The position numbers and the translations under genes were made by a program. Under the pieces are notes generated by a model. The model did no database searches, had not been told where the DNA came from, and was given only the letters and a program-made list of their open reading frames with translations. Below are positions 39,981 through 49,231 of a stretch of DNA of 64,000 bases, piece by piece. The DNA is from JBBQXH01 sp963710975 (GTDB taxonomy: Bacteria; Actinomycetota; Thermoleophilia; Gaiellales; Gaiellaceae): assembly GCA_963710975.1 (NCBI GenBank), contig CAVQCG010000003.1:372001-436000 (forward strand), in the 5' to 3' direction. The first letter of the stretch is position 1. Every line of letters starts with the position of its first letter.

Positions 39981-41627
39981 CTACTTGCCTGCGCCGACGA
40001 GCAGGCGCTCGCAGCCCGAGCGGCGCTCGGCTGCGCACACGTCGAACCCGAGGCTGCCGAATGCGAGATCCGGTCCTGGGCCTCCGATGAGCCTGTCGTC
40101 GTGTGGACCGCCGAAAAGCGTGTCGGAGCCGCCGAGACCGTAGATGTCGTCGTCGCCGAGTCCGCCGGAGAGTATGTCTGGCCCACTCGAACCGCGAATG
40201 ACGTCATCCCGATCCGAGGCCTGGACGCTTTCGATGTTCCGGATGGTGTCCCGTCCCTGGCCGCCGGAGACTCTTCCGGATGTGAGGTTGATGTTCACCC
40301 CGGCCTCGATCTCGAAGTACCTGGCGCTGTCGCCGAAAAGGTCGTTGATCTTGTGCTCGCCGCCATCTCCGCCGTCGAGCCGGTCGTTACCGAGTCCTGC
40401 GTCGAGCCGGTCCGAGCCATCTCTGCCGTTCATCACGTCCGAGCCCGTCCCGCCATACAGGAAGTCGTCGTCGCTTCCCCCATCCACGGTGTCGTTCCCG
40501 CGGCCGCCCCGGAGCGTGTCGCTGCCTCCTTCGCCCTGCATCTTGTCGTTGTCCTGACCCGTGAGAGCGCTCTCCGAGTTGGAATGCCCGACCCCCTGGT
40601 AGATGTTGCCGTCAAGGGTGTCGTTGCCCTCACCACCGAAAAGCATGTCGTTCCCCGGGCCTCCCTGGATGTCGTCCACGGCGTCACCGCCGAAGACCTG
40701 ATCGTTCCCTCCGGTCGGGCTCAACAGGTTGTGGTCAGGGTAATCGCCGGACAGTGAGTCCTCACCCGCATCACCGTTCACGATGTCGTTGCCGAGGCCG
40801 GCCTCGACGTAGTCCTCGCCGTCTCCACCGACGATCTCATCGTCCCCGCCGAAGCCGCAGATAGTGTCGTTCCCGCCGAGCCCGAGAATCCGGTCGGGGC
40901 CGTCCGTGCCGACGATCACGTCGTCGCTCGCCGTACCCGAGATCGCGAGGCCGGCAGGAGCGCCAGGATTCGGCGTGATCGTCGCCTCCCTGCCGTTGCA
41001 CATGTCGGTCGCGACGGGTCCCGTCCCGGGCGGCGGTGAGGGGCCGGGCTCAGGCTCGGGCCCCGGGTCGGCAGGGTAGGGCGGATCCGAGGGCACATCC
41101 GCGCCGTCGTCGAAGTGCCCCTGGAAGTAGCCCGTCCACGAGTACGTCTCCGTGTCTCCGTCGACCGTGAATGTCCCGTTCCACCGCTCGACGTCCGACT
41201 CGGACAGGACGAGGTCGATGTCGCCCGCTACGGACGGATCCTGGTTGCTCTGGTAGCGGCCACGCAGGTGCAGCCGATCGCCGACGGTGCAGCCGCGGAT
41301 CTTGCCCGTGTCGTTGTAGCTCTGATCCGGCGCCAGATCCTCCGTGTCGGGCACGGTGTAACCGCCCACGAAGTAGTCGGTCGGCTCGGCGCACGCAATA
41401 CCGCCGATGAGGTCGAGCAGGTTCTCGCCTTCGTCATCCGGCCTGTGCTGGAGGGCGAAGCCACCGGTCAATCCAGGGTTGGGGCTGTTCAGGTGCGTGA
41501 AGTGCCAGTAGCCGGCCCACTTCTGCTCCGCATGGGAGGCGGACGCCATCGGCGCGAACGCACCGGCAAGCCCCGCCCCGAGCAGGACGGCGAGCCCGAA
41601 AAGCATCCTCGGCCGCAGGCGAGGCAT
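39981..41627 (-). CDS. Secreted hemolysin-type calcium-binding beta-roll protein (larger paralogue)
   Basis: From ATG at 41627 the 548-residue protein has a signal peptide (MLFGLAVLLGAGLAGAFAPM), a 150-residue N-terminal domain with four cysteines (HLNSPNPGLTGGFALQHRPD and KIRGCTVGDRLHLRGRYQSN), a Pro/Glu/Gly linker and then about 25 GGxGxDxUx repeats (GGNDTICGFGGDDEIVGGDG and so on), ending in CAAERRSGCERLLVGAGK. The repeats would bind calcium outside the cell. A TTGTCG-N16-TTATAT promoter lies seven bases upstream of the ATG. It is related to the protein at 9848-11005 by the roll only; the additional domains differ. Confidence 0.88.
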   Translation of the reverse strand: MPRLRPRMLFGLAVLLGAGLAGAFAPMASASHAEQKWAGYWHFTHLNSPNPGLTGGFALQHRPDDEGENLLDLIGGIACAEPTDYFVGGYTVPDTEDLAPDQSYNDTGKIRGCTVGDRLHLRGRYQSNQDPSVAGDIDLVLSESDVERWNGTFTVDGDTETYSWTGYFQGHFDDGADVPSDPPYPADPGPEPEPGPSPPPGTGPVATDMCNGREATITPNPGAPAGLAISGTASDDVIVGTDGPDRILGLGGNDTICGFGGDDEIVGGDGEDYVEAGLGNDIVNGDAGEDSLSGDYPDHNLLSPTGGNDQVFGGDAVDDIQGGPGNDMLFGGEGNDTLDGNIYQGVGHSNSESALTGQDNDKMQGEGGSDTLRGGRGNDTVDGGSDDDFLYGGTGSDVMNGRDGSDRLDAGLGNDRLDGGDGGEHKINDLFGDSARYFEIEAGVNINLTSGRVSGGQGRDTIRNIESVQASDRDDVIRGSSGPDILSGGLGDDDIYGLGGSDTLFGGPHDDRLIGGPGPDLAFGSLGFDVCAAERRSGCERLLVGAGK

Positions 41628-41634
41628 GGACTCG

Positions 41635-41662
41635 ATATAACAGCTTTCGGCTCGACCGACAA
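41635..41662 (-). promoter_or_regulatory. Promoter of the larger beta-roll protein gene
   Basis: On the minus strand TTGTCG (41662-41657), a 16-base spacer and TTATAT (41640-41635) lie seven bases before the ATG at 41627, consistent with a sigma-70-type promoter driving a leaderless transcript. Confidence 0.55.
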
Positions 41663-41677
41663 CTCCGCCGCGAGAAC

Positions 41678-43288
41678 TTACGACCGCTGCGAGCCGAACG
41701 CGAAACCCTCGTAGCCCCTCTCGACGAGCTGCTCGCACTCGCGCCGGTACTCGCCGACGCCTCCGACGTACGGGAGCAGAACGCGCGGCATCCCGTCGCT
41801 GTTCGATCCCATGTACCACGACCTGGCCCGCGGATAGAGCGTTGCCTCGCCGATCGCTCGCACGTGGTCGACCCAGTCGCTCTCGGCGGCAGCCGTCGGC
41901 TCGATCGAGCTGAGACCACGGCCTCTCATGTGCTCGAGGCAGTCGGCGACCCAGTCGACGTGCTGCTCGATCGAGACCATCATGTTGCTCAGCACCGACG
42001 GGCTGCCCGGTCCCGTGATCGTGAAGAGGTTCGGGAACCCCGCGAGCGCGAGCCCGAGGTACGAGCGCGGGCCGTTCGCCCACTTCTCCCGGAGCGACGT
42101 GCCCGACCTGCCCCGGATGTCGACCGCGAGGAGGGCGCCCGTCATCGCGTCGAAGCCGGTGGCGATCACGAGGCTGTCGAACCCGAACTCCTCGTCGCCG
42201 ATCCGCAGGCCGGTTTCGGTGATCTCGTCGATCGGCGTGTCCCTGATGCTCACGAGGCGGACGTTGTCCCGGTTGTACGCCTCGTAGTACCCGGTATCGA
42301 TGCACATGCGCTTCGTTGCGAAGGGATAGTCGTACGGGCAGAGCAGCTCGGCGAGCTCCTGGTCGCGGACACGTTCGCGGATCTTGTCGCGAACGAAGTC
42401 GGCGGCGAGGTCGTTTGCCTTCTGGTCGGTGAACAGGTCGGAGTAGGCCGAGTGGAGGAAGAAGCCGCCGACCCGATAGCGGGACTCGAGCTCCTGGCGG
42501 CGTTCCTCGGGCGTCGCCTCGAGGATGCTCTCCTCGCGCGCGAACCACGGGTTGCCGCCCCCCGACTCACGCTCGAGCCTGCGGTATTCGCCGTATCGTG
42601 CCTTCCGCTCTCTCACCGCCTCCGCGTCGAGCGGGCCGTTCCAGGCCGGCACGCTGAACGCGGGTGTCCGCTGGAAGACCGTCACCTCGGCGGCGTCCTC
42701 GGCGATCAGCGGAAGGGCCTGCACTGCAGAAGAGCCCGTGCCGATGATTCCGACTCGCTTCCCGGTGAAGTCGACCGGCTCGTGCGGCCAGAGACCCGTG
42801 TGGTAGGAGTCGCCCGCGAAACGATCGATTCCCGGTATGTCCGGCATCCGCGGAACGGAGAGGCAGCCCGTCGCCATGATCACGAACTGGGCCGAGAGAA
42901 CGTCGTCCCGATCGGTCGTGACCTCCCAGCGGTCGCGCGCCTCGTCGAACACGGCGCTCGTGACCCGCGTGCCGAACTGGATGTCACGACGGAGGTCGAA
43001 CCGGTCGGCGACGTGGTTCAGGTACCGGAGGATCTCGGGCTGCGCCGCGTAGCGCTCGCTCCAGGTCCACTCCTGCTGGAGCTCGTCGGAGAACGAATAC
43101 GAGTAGGTCATGCTCTCGATGTCGCAGCGGGCGCCCGGGTACCGGTTCCAGTACCAGGTGCCGCCGACGTCGTCAGCGGCCTCGATCACCCGAACCGAGA
43201 AGCCGAGCTCACGCAACCGGTGAAGCATGTAGAGGCCCGACGCGCCGGCACCGACGACGACGGCGTCGTACGAGGGCGACTTCGTCAC
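41678..43288 (-). CDS. Flavin-containing Baeyer-Villiger type monooxygenase
   Basis: From GTG at 43288 the 536-residue protein has the FAD site DAVVVGAGASGLYMLHRLRE, VGGTWYWNRYPGARCDIES, the BVMO fingerprint FAGDSYHTGLWPHEPVDF (FxGxxxHTxxWP), the NADPH site KRVGIIGTGSSAVQALPL and the later FDSLVIATGFDAMTG. This is the cyclohexanone/phenylacetone monooxygenase group, which inserts oxygen into ketones. It is transcribed after the PIN toxin gene with a 13-base gap and may be cotranscribed. The natural substrate is unknown. Confidence 0.92.
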   Translation of the reverse strand: MTKSPSYDAVVVGAGASGLYMLHRLRELGFSVRVIEAADDVGGTWYWNRYPGARCDIESMTYSYSFSDELQQEWTWSERYAAQPEILRYLNHVADRFDLRRDIQFGTRVTSAVFDEARDRWEVTTDRDDVLSAQFVIMATGCLSVPRMPDIPGIDRFAGDSYHTGLWPHEPVDFTGKRVGIIGTGSSAVQALPLIAEDAAEVTVFQRTPAFSVPAWNGPLDAEAVRERKARYGEYRRLERESGGGNPWFAREESILEATPEERRQELESRYRVGGFFLHSAYSDLFTDQKANDLAADFVRDKIRERVRDQELAELLCPYDYPFATKRMCIDTGYYEAYNRDNVRLVSIRDTPIDEITETGLRIGDEEFGFDSLVIATGFDAMTGALLAVDIRGRSGTSLREKWANGPRSYLGLALAGFPNLFTITGPGSPSVLSNMMVSIEQHVDWVADCLEHMRGRGLSSIEPTAAAESDWVDHVRAIGEATLYPRARSWYMGSNSDGMPRVLLPYVGGVGEYRRECEQLVERGYEGFAFGSQRS

Positions 43289-43301
43289 CTGGGCAGGATA
43301 G

Positions 43302-43722
43302 TCACGCTTGGAGCTCGGCAAGAAGCGCCTGCGGTGCGAGGATCCGTAGTCCGCGATGCTTCGCAAGGGGAAGGAGGTGACGGCGGTCGCCGCTGACGAG
43401 CACGTCGGCCGATGCTTCCACGTGCGCAGGCGAGGATCTCGTCGTCGTCCGGGTCCCGCCGTCACGTGCTCGATCACGCGAGGCGGGCTGGGCCGGTGGG
43501 GGGCGATCCGGTCGAGGAGATCCCGGGCCTCTGCCCAGCGGTCGTCGTCGAATCCGAGTTTCAGCCTCACCACACGCTCGAGCTCTCGGACGAGCGGCGC
43601 CGGAACGATGAGGGAGAACGCGCCGTCGATCGCCGACTCGACTAGCCTGCTCGGTGGCCCGTCGGCGATCAACGCCGACACGAGGACGTTCGTATCGAGG
43701 ACGACGCGAAGCGTCAGGCGGA
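43302..43722 (-). pseudogene. PIN-domain toxin gene with two frameshifts
   Basis: The N-terminal part RVVLDTNVLVSALIADGPPS has the first PIN aspartate, followed by LVRELERVVRLKLGFDDDRW; after two one-base frame changes (near 43465 and 43420) the frame continues DPDDDEILACA and then VEASADVLVSGDRRHLLPLA, containing the remaining acidic residues, and ends LAPQALLAELQA. The whole fits a VapC/COG1569-type PIN endonuclease of about 140 residues. As sequenced it is broken. The antitoxin gene overlaps its start. Confidence 0.65.
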
Positions 43723-43860
43723 CGCGCTCCGTACGTCGTCCACGAGCCGCTCGGCGTCCTCGGGGCCGATACCGCGTCGCTCCGCCTGGGCGCGGGCGTA
43801 GCGCTGGAGACCGCGGAAGCGCTCGAGCTCCACGTGGCGGCGGACGCGCGGATCTGTCAT
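43714..43860 (-). CDS. Small antitoxin of the PIN pair
   Basis: ATG at 43860 starts a 48-residue ORF, MTDPRVRRHVELERFRGLQR..., that is helical and strongly charged and ends LVDDVRSASA. Its stop (43716-43714) overlaps the first codons of the PIN gene, the usual antitoxin-toxin coupling. It is too small to show a clear DNA-binding domain. Confidence 0.5.
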   Translation of the reverse strand: MTDPRVRRHVELERFRGLQRYARAQAERRGIGPEDAERLVDDVRSASA

Positions 43861-43905
43861 TGCCTGGGGAAACCGGCTCAGGATGAGCCGAAGGCCAAGA
43901 GTTCC

Positions 43906-44640
43906 TTACCCGTGGTGCGTCGAGTGATCGCAGTTGGCTTCGGGAAGCATCCCCGCAAGGCAGAGCTCGTGCTCCGGCGCGTGGATCGCGAACGCGCTTC
44001 GGAGATCCCCGGTCAACCACATGTGCATCATCTCGCTCCCCTGGCGTTTCCGAGACCCGGGAGGACACGATCCATCCTTCCGCGGCGGCGTGCCGCGTGC
44101 ATCGCCGTCGATGCAGACCGTGTGGGTATGCCACCGGGTGATCGGGCCCCCTGGTGTCGGTCCGTGCTTCCCTCGCGGCATCGCGAACATCACGCCAACG
44201 AGAACCAGGGGTCTGCCCGGTGCGTTCGCGTAGATGATCGCCTTGGGCTTGTTGACATCGAAGCTCGGGGGGCCGGGGGGTCGTCCGGCATGGAAGTAGT
44301 GAACCGCGTGATCTCCCGGCCGGCGCGGACGGGTTCGCGTCGAGTAGCCGTCGGCCGCTGCGCCGCTGATGTCCTGCCAGCGGGCGGAAACGACCCGCAG
44401 CTGCCTGAGGAGCTCTCGCGCGGCTGCCTTCTCCGTCGCGGTCGCGAGAGACACCGTCGGATACATGTCCAGCTCATATGCATTCCCGTGGAGCGTGCCG
44501 GGCGGGAGCTTCGCCGCGATCGACCCCGGGTAGGCCGCCACGGCGAAAACCGCGACGACAGACGACATCCAGACGATGCGCTTGCTTGGACGCGTCGAGA
44601 GCCACCGCCCAGTCGCCGTCCTGGCCATGGGTTGCACCAC
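43906..44640 (-). CDS. Secreted or membrane-anchored protein of unknown function
   Basis: The 244-residue product has one N-terminal hydrophobic segment (IVWMSSVVAVFAVAAYP) and a soluble domain with GYSTRTRPRRPGDHAVHYFH, PKAIIYANAPGRPLVLVGVM, ITRWHTHTVCIDGD, MHMWLTGDL and a C-terminal HAPEHELC...CDHSTHHG. The many histidines and paired cysteines suggest a metal-binding extracytoplasmic protein. I do not recognise a named family, although the regular spacing of conserved-looking motifs indicates a real gene. Confidence 0.7.
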   Translation of the reverse strand: MVQPMARTATGRWLSTRPSKRIVWMSSVVAVFAVAAYPGSIAAKLPPGTLHGNAYELDMYPTVSLATATEKAAARELLRQLRVVSARWQDISGAAADGYSTRTRPRRPGDHAVHYFHAGRPPGPPSFDVNKPKAIIYANAPGRPLVLVGVMFAMPRGKHGPTPGGPITRWHTHTVCIDGDARGTPPRKDGSCPPGSRKRQGSEMMHMWLTGDLRSAFAIHAPEHELCLAGMLPEANCDHSTHHG

Positions 44641-44982
44641 GATACCACCCTTGTACGTTTAACTACAAATTACGCAGCATGTCGGTCTGGCTGGCCAGGC
44701 GGCTCGACGAGCGGTGTGATCAGCCGTTCCGAAAGACCATGATCGAGCCGGAGTAGCAAGCGCGAGCGAGGCAAGCGCGAGGGCCCGTAACGGAGTCGCA
44801 CCTGTGCCCGCCGTCGGGATCGGGCTTCGGCCTGCTCTGGAAGGCCGCCGTCTGTCATCGCGGCGCAACTGTGTGGGAAACCCTCATGCCGCTAGATCAT
44901 GCCGATCGCGGCGAGCAGGGCCCGCCGCGGCTCACTTCTCGTCCGCGGGCGGGCCGCGCTCACGTACTCGATTCTCTCGGCC
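44641..44982. other. Intergenic stretch without a supported gene
   Basis: Short open frames occur on both strands but none has a ribosome binding site plus plausible composition. The AT-rich stretch at about 44655-44675 (GTTTAACTACAAATTACG) probably holds the promoter of the minus-strand gene ending at 43906. Confidence 0.5.
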
Positions 44983-45270
44983 TTAGGCGCTTCCGCCCAG
45001 GTAATTGTGGACCTGGTTCATCGTCACCTTGGGTGCCGGGAGCCCCGCTTCCTGCGAGAAGGGCTGGATCTGTTCCTCTGAGAACTTGTTGAAGACTTCT
45101 TCGTTTTCCCAGACGTCAACAACGAGGACGCCGTCGTCGGTTGCCGCTGCCCAGTGGAAGATCGCGCCTGGTGGGGTTGAGCCACGTGGCGTGAGGCCCA
45201 TCTTCTTGATCACCTGGTCGTACTGGTCGAGGGTTGCGCCGGGGAATTCCATGCGGTACGCGACTGCCAT
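44983..45270 (-). CDS. Small conserved hypothetical protein, dimeric alpha-beta barrel-like
   Basis: The 95-residue protein MAVAYRMEFPGATLDQYDQV... with FHWAAATDDGVLVVDVWENE and FSEEQIQPFSQEAG follows the pattern of the ferredoxin-like dimeric barrels (antibiotic biosynthesis monooxygenase/EthD-like), where W-E-N/S-x-E-x-F is conserved. A GAGAGGAGC ribosome binding site precedes the ATG. It is cytosolic; function is unknown. Confidence 0.75.
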   Translation of the reverse strand: MAVAYRMEFPGATLDQYDQVIKKMGLTPRGSTPPGAIFHWAAATDDGVLVVDVWENEEVFNKFSEEQIQPFSQEAGLPAPKVTMNQVHNYLGGSA

Positions 45271-45388
45271 GGCTGCTCCTCTCGTCGGGTGTGGCGGCGA
45301 CACGCGGATCGTACGGTATTGCCGTAAGCGGGATCGGTGCGAGGCCGGATGCCGTCGCACGACTCGCCGACGAGTATGGACAGCACCA

Positions 45389-46775
45389 ATGAGTCGTGTG
45401 CAGTTCAGGTTGCCGCCGCCCCGGTCTTCGGAGGTCGGTGCTTGTTGGTGGTCGCGGTGGTTGTTCTGCTCCGCGCTTGTGGGCATGGCGCTCGTCGGGA
45501 CGCCAGGAACGGGTTCGGCGATGCCGCCGGCCGGCTCGCCCGCTGCAGCCCGCAAGGGCCTCATCGTCATCCCGCTCGAGTTCCATAACACCTTGCGTGG
45601 TGGGTGAGGAGCGGGTGGAGTCGGCTACGACGCGCAGCGGAGCCGAATCTGACGGAGATCGCGCCGGCGACCGGCACGCTGTTTGTGCGCAACGACCGGA
45701 AGCGACGGTTCACGGCCGTGCCGCTGAAGATCCGCAAGGCCTGCAGCGGCCTCTCGAATGCGGAGGGACCGTCGGCTGCTGCGGGCGCTGGTGCCCGGTC
45801 ACCTGCTCAGAGGCGGCAAGTTGTTCTACTACGCGGTGATACGTGATCGTCGTACGGGCCGTTCGACGACGGTTCCGGACAACCCCACGCTTGCACGCGG
45901 CTCCCGACTGCTGGTCTGGGCACCGGAGCAGCCGGACGCGGCGGCGCGCACGGTGGCGCTGCCGTTCGGCCTGGAGCCGTGGAACCGCGCGGTCGAGTTC
46001 GCGCTGGGCCCTGCGGGCTCGCTGTACTTGGAGCGTGGAGGGCTTGCCGACCGACCCGCCTGCTCGGGTCCACAGGCCAGCCCGCCAAATCGCGTCGACG
46101 CGGTTGTCCGCGAGCGGGAAGGTGCTATGGACGAGCGCGCTCGCCACCGACTTCTTCAACACCCAGCTTCGCACCGGCCCTGACGGCACGCTCTACTGGA
46201 CGGGCGCGCATTTCATAGGCTCGCCCTCCTCGCGCGAGAGTACAACGGCGTATGGCCGGGGGTCCCGGTGGCGACGCCCGCCGGACGGCCACTGTCGCGT
46301 GCGGCGCAGGAGCGGGGCACCCTCTGGGCCCAGCCGCTTCCCGGTGGCTTGCAGCGGTGCATAAGAGCCGGCTATGACCGCGGCGACCCCGAGGCGCGCG
46401 TGGCACTGGTAAACCGGGCGGGGCGGTGGTGCGCGCATGGCGGATCAGCAGCCCGACGATCATCCAGATGTCGCTCCCGGCGACGCCCGCGCTCGTCGAC
46501 GGCGACCCGGTGTAATCGTGCTGGAGCCTTACAGCGGGCCGCCGCGCGCACAGGTTGGAGTACCTGGTGCTGCGGCTGGGGCCGAGGGGCGGCATCCGCC
46601 GATACCCGCTTCATCGCTGCCCAAGAACGATCCGCCGCGATCGGCCTTCGGCAACTTCGCGATCACCGACATTCGCGTCGAACCCGACGGGAAGCTGTAC
46701 CAGCTGGGCTCCTCCCCCGACTTCGGCGCGGCGGTCTACCGATTCTCGTTCGCCCCTTCCGAGGCGAGGGTGCTC
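45389..46775 (+). pseudogene. Secreted protein with repeated PDG-x-LY motifs, many frameshifts
   Basis: A basic N-terminus and hydrophobic segment (SRWLFCSALVGMALVGTPGT) form a signal peptide. Later frames contain LRGGKLFYYAVIRDRRTGRS, EFALGPAGSLYLERGG, RTGPDGTLYWTGAHF and ITDIRVEPDGKLYQLGSSPD, a recurring PxGxLY motif as in beta-propeller-like secreted proteins. The pieces occupy all three frames, so at least five indels separate them, and the end runs into the convergent gene at 46736. Either a decayed gene or badly sequenced. Confidence 0.55.
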
Positions 46776-47491
46776 ACACGTGCTCGGAACACGCGCCAGC
46801 GACGTTCGTTCTCATGCACCAGAGTCGCGGACTCAGCTGCGAGGTCTGCAGCCCGGTCGAGTACCTCTGACGCGGAATAGAGGTATCCGGGGAACGTTCG
46901 AGCGCTCGCCAGATCGGCTCGAATCGCGGGCGGCGACAGCTCTAGCTGACCGATGATGGCCAGCGTCCGCGTGATCAGCCGACCGATGAGTGTGCAGAGC
47001 TCTGCTGCTTGCCAGTCGTTTGCGATGATGCGGTGGCGCTCGCCGAGGAGGTCGGCGAGCCCCGGGTGGGGTAGCAGCGCCGCTGCGCTCTCCCAAGAGG
47101 CCGCCATCGCCGAGCCAAGCCACTCGCCGGTCTGTGCGAAGTCGTCGCCAAGAGACGCCAGGTCGCGCTTCAATCGCCCGATCTCCGTGGGCTCGCCATC
47201 GCCTTCCATGAACAGAACACCGTCTGCCTGGATTGCGGCGACCTCGTTCAGATCCTCCGCACCTGCAAACGGGTTCGGAACGGGATGCTTCGTCGGCTCA
47301 GACTCCTCCCACCTCCCGGCCAGGGTCTTGAGCGTCCGCGAGCAATGCTGCAGGGCGATCGCCTGCTCGAGCGGCGCCTGGGAATAGAACTTCTCGTGTT
47401 CACGGTGGTAGCGCGAAAGATTCAAGACGCTCTCGAGCACGGACGCTCCGCTCACGTTGGGGTTCGACACCGACATCACCTCCGCGAGCAT
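46736..47491 (-). CDS. Helical protein of unknown function
   Basis: The product of about 251 residues (MLAEVMSVSNPNVSGASVLE onwards) is soluble and mainly alpha-helical, with SRYHREHEKFYSQAPLEQAI, CSRTLKTLAGRWEESEPTKH, a GERHRIIANDWQAAELCTLI segment and a charged C-terminus. ATG at 47491 is preferred over a GTG at 47500 only by codon type. Composition and lack of interruptions show a real gene; I do not recognise a family. It overlaps the end of the frameshifted gene on the other strand. Confidence 0.7.
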   Translation of the reverse strand: MLAEVMSVSNPNVSGASVLESVLNLSRYHREHEKFYSQAPLEQAIALQHCSRTLKTLAGRWEESEPTKHPVPNPFAGAEDLNEVAAIQADGVLFMEGDGEPTEIGRLKRDLASLGDDFAQTGEWLGSAMAASWESAAALLPHPGLADLLGERHRIIANDWQAAELCTLIGRLITRTLAIIGQLELSPPAIRADLASARTFPGYLYSASEVLDRAADLAAESATLVHENERRWRVFRARVSTLASEGANENR

Positions 47492-47621
47492 CGACGACAC
47501 CCGACAGAATCACAGAGGGTCTCCCAGATTTCATCGGTGTCCCCACCGACAGGTGGTTCGGGAAATCCGCAAGGGGTTTCCCGCCACTCGCAACCGAACC
47601 GTCTCTGGCTAGGCTCCTCGC

Positions 47622-48335
47622 ATGGCCTGCCACCCAGAACACACCGCGCCCTACCCAGCATTTCGCCACGGCCACCACCGTGACCATCACGACCACGAGC
47701 ATCATCACCAGAGCCATGCGGAGCACGGCCACTCGCACGGTCTCGTTGACGATTCGATCAAGCGCTCTCGGGCTGGACTGCGCGCGGTCTTCGTCAGCCT
47801 CGGCGTCCTCGGCCTCACGGCACTCGTCCAGATCGCGATCTACATGGCCACCAGCAGCGTCGCCCTGCTCGCCGACCTCATCCACAACTTCGGTGACGCG
47901 CTCACGGCCATTCCGCTAGCAATCGCCTTCTATCTCCGGAGCGCTCGCGGGGAGCGATGGGCAGGTTACTCCGTCGTCTTCGTAATCCTCGTCTCAGCGT
48001 GCGTCGCGCTGTATGAGACGATCGAAAGGTTCATCCATCCTCGCGAGCCGCAGTACCTCTGGGCGCTCGCCGCCGCCGGAGCCGTCGGCTATCTCGGAAA
48101 CGAAATCGCTGCTCGGGTTCGCCTCCGAACTGGCCATCGCCTCGACTCTCCCGCGCTCATCGCCGACGGCAACCATGCCCGAGTCGACGCCTACGTGTCA
48201 CTCGCAGTCATCGGTAGCGCGCTCGCCGTCGCTCTGGGCGCGCCGATCGGCGATCCACTGATCGGCCTCGGGATCACGCTCATCATCTTGAAGATCACCT
48301 GGGACTCCTGGCAGACGATCCGAGGATCGTCCTGA
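47622..48335 (+). CDS. Cation diffusion facilitator (zinc-type) with His-rich N-terminus
   Basis: The 237-residue protein starts with a histidine-rich tail (HGHHRDHHDHEHHHQSHAEH), then six helices with the metal site in SSVALLADLIHNFGDALTAI (HxxxD, helix II) and the second half-site in SPALIADGNHARVDAYVSLA (HxxxD, helix V). It ends soon after helix VI and lacks the usual cytoplasmic C-terminal domain. Such ZitB/CzcD-like proteins expel zinc or cadmium in exchange for protons. No regulator is directly adjacent; a CadC-type gene lies 0.5 kb downstream. Confidence 0.93.
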   Translation: MACHPEHTAPYPAFRHGHHRDHHDHEHHHQSHAEHGHSHGLVDDSIKRSRAGLRAVFVSLGVLGLTALVQIAIYMATSSVALLADLIHNFGDALTAIPLAIAFYLRSARGERWAGYSVVFVILVSACVALYETIERFIHPREPQYLWALAAAGAVGYLGNEIAARVRLRTGHRLDSPALIADGNHARVDAYVSLAVIGSALAVALGAPIGDPLIGLGITLIILKITWDSWQTIRGSS

Positions 48336-48450
48336 GCTGCCATAGGTCGCGAGGTCTCCGCCGAAGATCCTGAACGTCGCCGCGCGCCTCGTTGCTTGGG
48401 TCGAGTCGAGCTTTGTATTTCGGTCGCGCTGGGTTGGGCAGACTACGAGC

Positions 48451-48690
48451 ATGTTGACGATCTTCGGTGCGCTGGCTGTGACGTTCATGATGGTGATGTA
48501 CGCCTTCGAGCGACGGAGCAGGTGGTTCGTTCTCGCGTTCGCGCTTGGCTGTTTCCTGTCGAGTGCGTACGGGTTTCTCGCGGGGACGTGGCCCTTCGGG
48601 GTCGTCGAGGCCATCTGGGGTTTTGTCGCGATCTACCGGTTCAGTACGAGCCGTGAGTCGCCGGCAACTGTCACGTTGCCAGGCAGCTAG
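48451..48690 (+). CDS. Small three-helix membrane protein
   Basis: The 79-residue product MLTIFGALAVTFMMVMYAFE... has three hydrophobic spans (first at 2-17, then WFVLAFALGCFLSSAYGFLA and PFGVVEAIWGFVAIYRF) and a short tail. The pattern resembles small CBU_0592/YgaP-like membrane proteins common in actinobacteria. It lies between two cation diffusion facilitator genes; role unknown. The 170 bases after it contain an open frame without a start (to 48866) reading GHVCHTYFDGFRALVDCDAR, possibly a remnant. Confidence 0.65.
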   Translation: MLTIFGALAVTFMMVMYAFERRSRWFVLAFALGCFLSSAYGFLAGTWPFGVVEAIWGFVAIYRFSTSRESPATVTLPGS

Positions 48691-48862
48691 CGGCGTTCTT
48701 CAAGAATTTCACGGAGGATGTCCTCGCCTCCAAGGGGCACGTCTGTCACACGTATTTCGATGGCTTCCGGGCGCTCGTTGACTGCGACGCGAGGACGGGC
48801 AGCATTGCCTATCGACCTCGATCAGAAGGCCCAGTCAACGCAATACATCAACGTGCGTTAGG

Positions 48863-49231
48863 ATGATGCTTGTGGCCGACGACCGTTGTGACCTTCTCTG
48901 CATCGACTTCGATCAGGCCGAAGCGCTTCGCCAGCGACGTCTCGGGCGTGAGGTGGCGGAGGGGGCATCCGAGCGTGCGCGCGCACTCGCGGATCCGACC
49001 CGGCTGCTTCTCGTGGCTGCGCTCGCCGAAACGGAGGAGCTATGCGTCTGTGACCTCGCTTGGATAGTCGAGCGGTCACAGAATCTCGTCTCCCACCACC
49101 TGCGCGCATTGCGCACCGCCGGTCTCGTACGCTCGCGGCGGGACGGGAAGATGGTCATGTACACGATGACAAACGACGGGCGTGCCCTTCTCCGTGCTGT
49201 CCTTCCCGCGGAGGCAATGTCTCCGAAATGA
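48863..49231 (+). CDS. CadC/SmtB-type metal-responsive ArsR family repressor
   Basis: The 122-residue protein has the winged helix (RARALADPTRLLLVAALAET; SQNLVSHHLRALRTAGLVRS; wing SRRDGKMVMYTM) and both halves of the CadC metal site: an N-terminal DDRCDLLCID cysteine pair and ELCVCDL in the alpha-4 helix. Four cysteines fit cadmium, lead or zinc sensing. The AT-rich stretch CGCAATACATCAACGTGCG (48838-48856) just before the start is the probable operator. The stop overlaps the next start (ATGA), coupling it to a cation transporter gene it presumably represses. Confidence 0.92.
   Translation: MMLVADDRCDLLCIDFDQAEALRQRRLGREVAEGASERARALADPTRLLLVAALAETEELCVCDLAWIVERSQNLVSHHLRALRTAGLVRSRRDGKMVMYTMTNDGRALLRAVLPAEAMSPK

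Noticed and set aside
41864..43396. A 510-codon plus-strand frame opposite the monooxygenase
   Set aside because: It mirrors the monooxygenase codon pattern and has no recognisable motif or ribosome binding site.
48657..48866. An open frame between the small membrane protein and the CadC-type gene
   Set aside because: It lacks a start codon and ribosome binding site; only a GHVCHTYFDGF segment looks protein-like, so it is mentioned as a possible remnant only.
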